DNA of 64,000 bases from Hyphomicrobium sp. (lineage in GTDB: Bacteria > Pseudomonadota > Alphaproteobacteria > Rhizobiales > Hyphomicrobiaceae). A program made the translations under genes and the position numbers. The stretch lies in the NCBI GenBank assembly GCA_016793445.1, contig JAEUME010000005.1, forward strand, positions 310,001-374,000, written 5' to 3'. The notes under the pieces were generated by a model. The model had not been told where the DNA came from and made no database searches. It worked only from the letters and a program-made list of their open reading frames with translations. Below, in pieces: positions 61,987-64,000 of the stretch. Numbering within the stretch: position 1 is the stretch's first letter; the number at the start of each line of letters is the position of its first letter.

Positions 61987-62022
61987 GGACACCTTGTCCA
62001 GACGCGCCCGGACAATCTGTCC
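61987..62022 (-). promoter_or_regulatory. paired palindromes, probable enhancer sites for the NtrC-type regulator
   Basis: GGACA-CCT-TGTCC (61987-61999) and GGACA-ATC-TGTCC (62010-62022) share the same 5-bp arms with 3-base spacers. Their centres are 23 bp apart, close to two helical turns. They lie about 85 and 110 bases upstream of the predicted sigma-54 transcript start. This is where NtrC-type activators bind, and both sites fall between the regulator and transporter genes. Confidence 0.8.
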
Positions 62023-62058
62023 TTGCCCGCGCGGCGCGCGCGAGGGACGGCGTCCGCC

Positions 62059-63441
62059 TCACACCCCCCATGACGCGCATTTGCGATCGATGGTCTTGCG
62101 TGAAATGCCAAGCCGTCGCGCGGCCTCTTCGCGATCGCCGCCGGCATGCGAAAGGACTGCCAGGATATGCCGCCGTTCGATGTCCGCGAGGCTCTCGCCG
62201 GTCCCCGCCGACGTTGCTTCCGTTCGCTCGAAATCATCGGGAAAGTGGCCGAGGATCAGCGTACGTTCGATGAGGTTGCGCAACTCCCTGACGTTGCCCG
62301 GCCAGCCATAGCGCATCAGCGATGCGCGCACAGCTTCGCTCATCGGCACGGCGGGCATCCCGAGTTGCTGCGAAAGCTGGCGCATGAACAGTGCGGCGAG
62401 CTCGAGCACGTCGCCGCCACGGTCCTGCAGCGGCGGCAGGCGGATCTCCATGACGTTGATGCGGAAGTAGAGGTCGGCGCGAAAGGTTCCCGCGTCGACG
62501 CAGGCCCGCAGCGCGGCATTGGTGGCGAAGATCAAGCGAACGTCGACCGGGAACTCCCGCTCCGAGCCGACGGGTCTCACCTTGCGGTCTTCCAGGACAC
62601 GCAACAGCTTGCTCTGCAGGGACAGAGGCAACTCGCCGATCTCGTCGAGGAATAGCGTCCCGCCCTGCGCGTGCATGAACAGCCCCTGCCGCGCGGTGTC
62701 GGCGCCGGTGAAGGCGCCTTTCACATGACCGAAGAGCTCGCTTTCGATGACGTCGGCGGGGATTGCGCCGCAGTTGACAGGGACGAAGAGCTTGTCGGCC
62801 CGGGGGGAAAGCGAATGGATCGAACGCGCGGCGACCTCTTTTCCGGTGCCCGAGGGGCCGGTCAGAAGCACCGTCGTCGGCAGTGGCGCCACCCTGGCGA
62901 TGGCGTCGCGCACCTGACGGATCGACGTGGAGCTTCCGAAGAATTTGTCCGTCAGGATGCGGTCGGAGGTCGATTTCAGCTCGTGGCGCAGCACGACGTT
63001 TTCACGCTGCAGCCGCCCCCGGTCGAGACAGCGCGCCACCGCATTGAGCAATTGGTTGGAGCGGAACGGCTTGAGGACGAAGTCGACGACGCCTGCGCGC
63101 AAGGCTTGAATTGCGGTGTCGAGATCAGCGTAGGCCGTCATCAGGATGACGTCGGTGAACAGGCCGACCGACCTCTGCTCTCGCAGCCAGTCCAGGCCGC
63201 TTCTGCCCGGCATCATGTTGTCGAGGATGACGACGTCGAAATGTCCTTCGTCGAGCTTGCGCGACGCCTCTTGCGCCGTCTCGGCCTCCTCAAGCCGTTT
63301 GCAGCGTGGCCTGAGGATGCGCGCCAGGAAGTTCCGCATTCCGGGCTCGTCGTCCACGATGAGGATCGACGCCTGCGCCAGCCACGGTCCGAACTCGGCA
63401 CTGGTGGTGTCGCCGGGATCGCCGGCTTTCTCGCCTGTCAT
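62059..63441 (-). CDS. sigma-54-dependent response regulator (NtrC/DctD type)
   Basis: This 460-residue regulator has a receiver domain (ILIVDDEPGMRNFLARIL, phosphorylated Asp in VVILDNMMPGRSGLDW, FVLKPF). The sigma-54 AAA+ domain has GPSGTGKEVAARSIHSL, ESELFGHVKGAFTGA and GTLFLDEIGELPLSLQSKLL. A Fis-type HTH (EEAARRLGISRKTIDRKCAS) closes it. The GAFTGA loop shows it can activate sigma-54 holoenzyme. It leads the module with the OFA transporter and the histidine kinase. The likely binding sites are the GGACA-N3-TGTCC palindromes just downstream. Confidence 0.95.
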   Translation of the reverse strand: MTGEKAGDPGDTTSAEFGPWLAQASILIVDDEPGMRNFLARILRPRCKRLEEAETAQEASRKLDEGHFDVVILDNMMPGRSGLDWLREQRSVGLFTDVILMTAYADLDTAIQALRAGVVDFVLKPFRSNQLLNAVARCLDRGRLQRENVVLRHELKSTSDRILTDKFFGSSTSIRQVRDAIARVAPLPTTVLLTGPSGTGKEVAARSIHSLSPRADKLFVPVNCGAIPADVIESELFGHVKGAFTGADTARQGLFMHAQGGTLFLDEIGELPLSLQSKLLRVLEDRKVRPVGSEREFPVDVRLIFATNAALRACVDAGTFRADLYFRINVMEIRLPPLQDRGGDVLELAALFMRQLSQQLGMPAVPMSEAVRASLMRYGWPGNVRELRNLIERTLILGHFPDDFERTEATSAGTGESLADIERRHILAVLSHAGGDREEAARRLGISRKTIDRKCASWGV

Positions 63442-63593
63442 TTGCGGCCTCCGAAGCCATTCGCACGACTCCCGAATTGTCTCGACATCAGGGCCGATAT
63501 TCTGCCTTCAGTCAATTGGAGGTTCTCATGACGATTTCAGCCGCCCGAACGATCATTCCGCGCGCCGCGGCGGCTTCACCGTTGTCGAGCATC

Positions 63594-63844
63594 CATGTTG
63601 AAGTTGAGACCGCCGCGGACGACATGGGTATGGTTGTCAATCAGGCCGGGTAATACGCGGCGACCCTTGATAGATCATCCGGGTATCGGTGCTGGCGAGC
63701 GCCGTCACCTCCTTGTCGGTGCCGACGGCGACGAACCGCCCGTCCGTCCTTGATGGCAACGGCGTTGGCGGAAGGCTTTCTCCTGTCGAGCGTCGTGAAG
63801 AGGCCGCGGTGCAGAATGAGATCGGGAGCGGATTCGGAGGTCAT
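63594..63844 (-). pseudogene. decayed amidohydrolase (YtcJ-like) N-terminus with two frameshifts
   Basis: From an ATG at 63844 with AAGGAG 9 bases upstream, the frame reads SAPDLILHRGLFTTLDRRKP and ends in AVAIKDGR. A shift near 63740 leads into FVAVGTDKEVTALASTDTRM, and another near 63667 leads into GRRVLPGLIDNHTHVVRGGL and NFNM. These three pieces are consecutive parts of one amidohydrolase N-terminus with the metal-binding HTH. The rest of the enzyme (over 500 residues) is missing, so the gene is both truncated and frameshifted. Confidence 0.8.
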
Positions 63845-63862
63845 GATGCGCTACTCCTTAAT

Positions 63863-64000
63863 CTACGTACGGGAAATATGATCGTGATCCAGTTGGTCCG
63901 AATAGGCCGAGGGCTTGTCGCCGCGCGGTAAGTACCCGAATACATGCGGTTGAACCTGGTGACGCAGCCAGGACTGCCCGGCAGGCTTCTCTTGCAGGTA
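63863..64000 (-). CDS. 3' end of an unidentified gene
   Basis: A minus-strand frame enters from the right edge and ends at a TAG at 63863-63865. The 45 visible residues include YLQEKPAGQSWLRHQVQPHV and PRGDKPSAYSDQLDHDHI. No family can be assigned from this piece. It ends 18 bases before the amidohydrolase relic's start and may have formed an operon with it. Confidence 0.5.
   Translation of the reverse strand, partial: YLQEKPAGQSWLRHQVQPHVFGYLPRGDKPSAYSDQLDHDHISRT

Overview
The window looks like chromosomal DNA of an alphaproteobacterium, most likely a Hyphomicrobiales (Rhizobiales) member close to Hyphomicrobium. The reasons are high-GC coding DNA, a PodJ-like SEL1 protein, a class I lysyl-tRNA synthetase, the helicase/PdeM repair pair, a TIGR02186-type membrane protein, a DUF4212 symporter pair and a MepA-type endopeptidase. 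The exact genus is an inference.

Left chromosomal part (1-21.7 kb): a DUF262 (GmrSD-like) gene cut by the window edge; DUF952 overlapping pyrD; a ligase-associated DEXH helicase with PdeM; a TauE/SafE-TIGR02186 pair; a large coiled-coil/SEL1 protein; a two-gene sodium:solute symporter; mscL with a clear terminator; tRNA-Gly(CCC); a TonB receptor, secreted protein and di-heme peroxidase set; and an arsenosugar radical-SAM gene (arsS) with its peroxidase-like partner.

Integrated element (about 21.76-43.61 kb, 21.85 kb): it has split a membrane glycosyltransferase gene directly behind its QxxRW motif. Both halves and both attachment junctions are still readable. The reconstructed attP has perfect 10-bp inverted arms around a 9-bp core, and three GGGTCAC direct repeats lie just inside each end. 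The element carries a tyrosine integrase, an XRE regulator with an overlapping partner gene, a primase and helicase replication module with repeat clusters on both sides, a serine recombinase, several unrecognised genes and a defence block. The defence block contains an MmeI-like type IIG restriction-methylase coupled to a PD-(D/E)XK nuclease and a DUF4236 protein, an Mrr-type endonuclease next to a TIR protein, a second PD-(D/E)XK-like protein and a small membrane protein. This block is the best candidate for new biology in the window.

Right chromosomal part (43.6-64 kb): a periplasmic solute-binding protein, a GH3 enzyme, a tautomerase, a J-domain protein, a YkgJ-type cysteine-cluster protein, Cu-Zn SOD, class I LysRS, an alpha/beta hydrolase, a sterol-desaturase-like protein, MepA, MsrA, two membrane proteins and tRNA-Ser(GGA) beside a recombinase relic. 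It ends with a minus-strand module of NtrC-type regulator, OFA-family transporter and Cache/HAMP histidine kinase. Between the regulator and the transporter lie a sigma-54 promoter and two upstream palindromes 23 bp apart, so the transporter is probably the regulator's target. The extreme right holds a frameshifted amidohydrolase relic and the 3' end of another gene.
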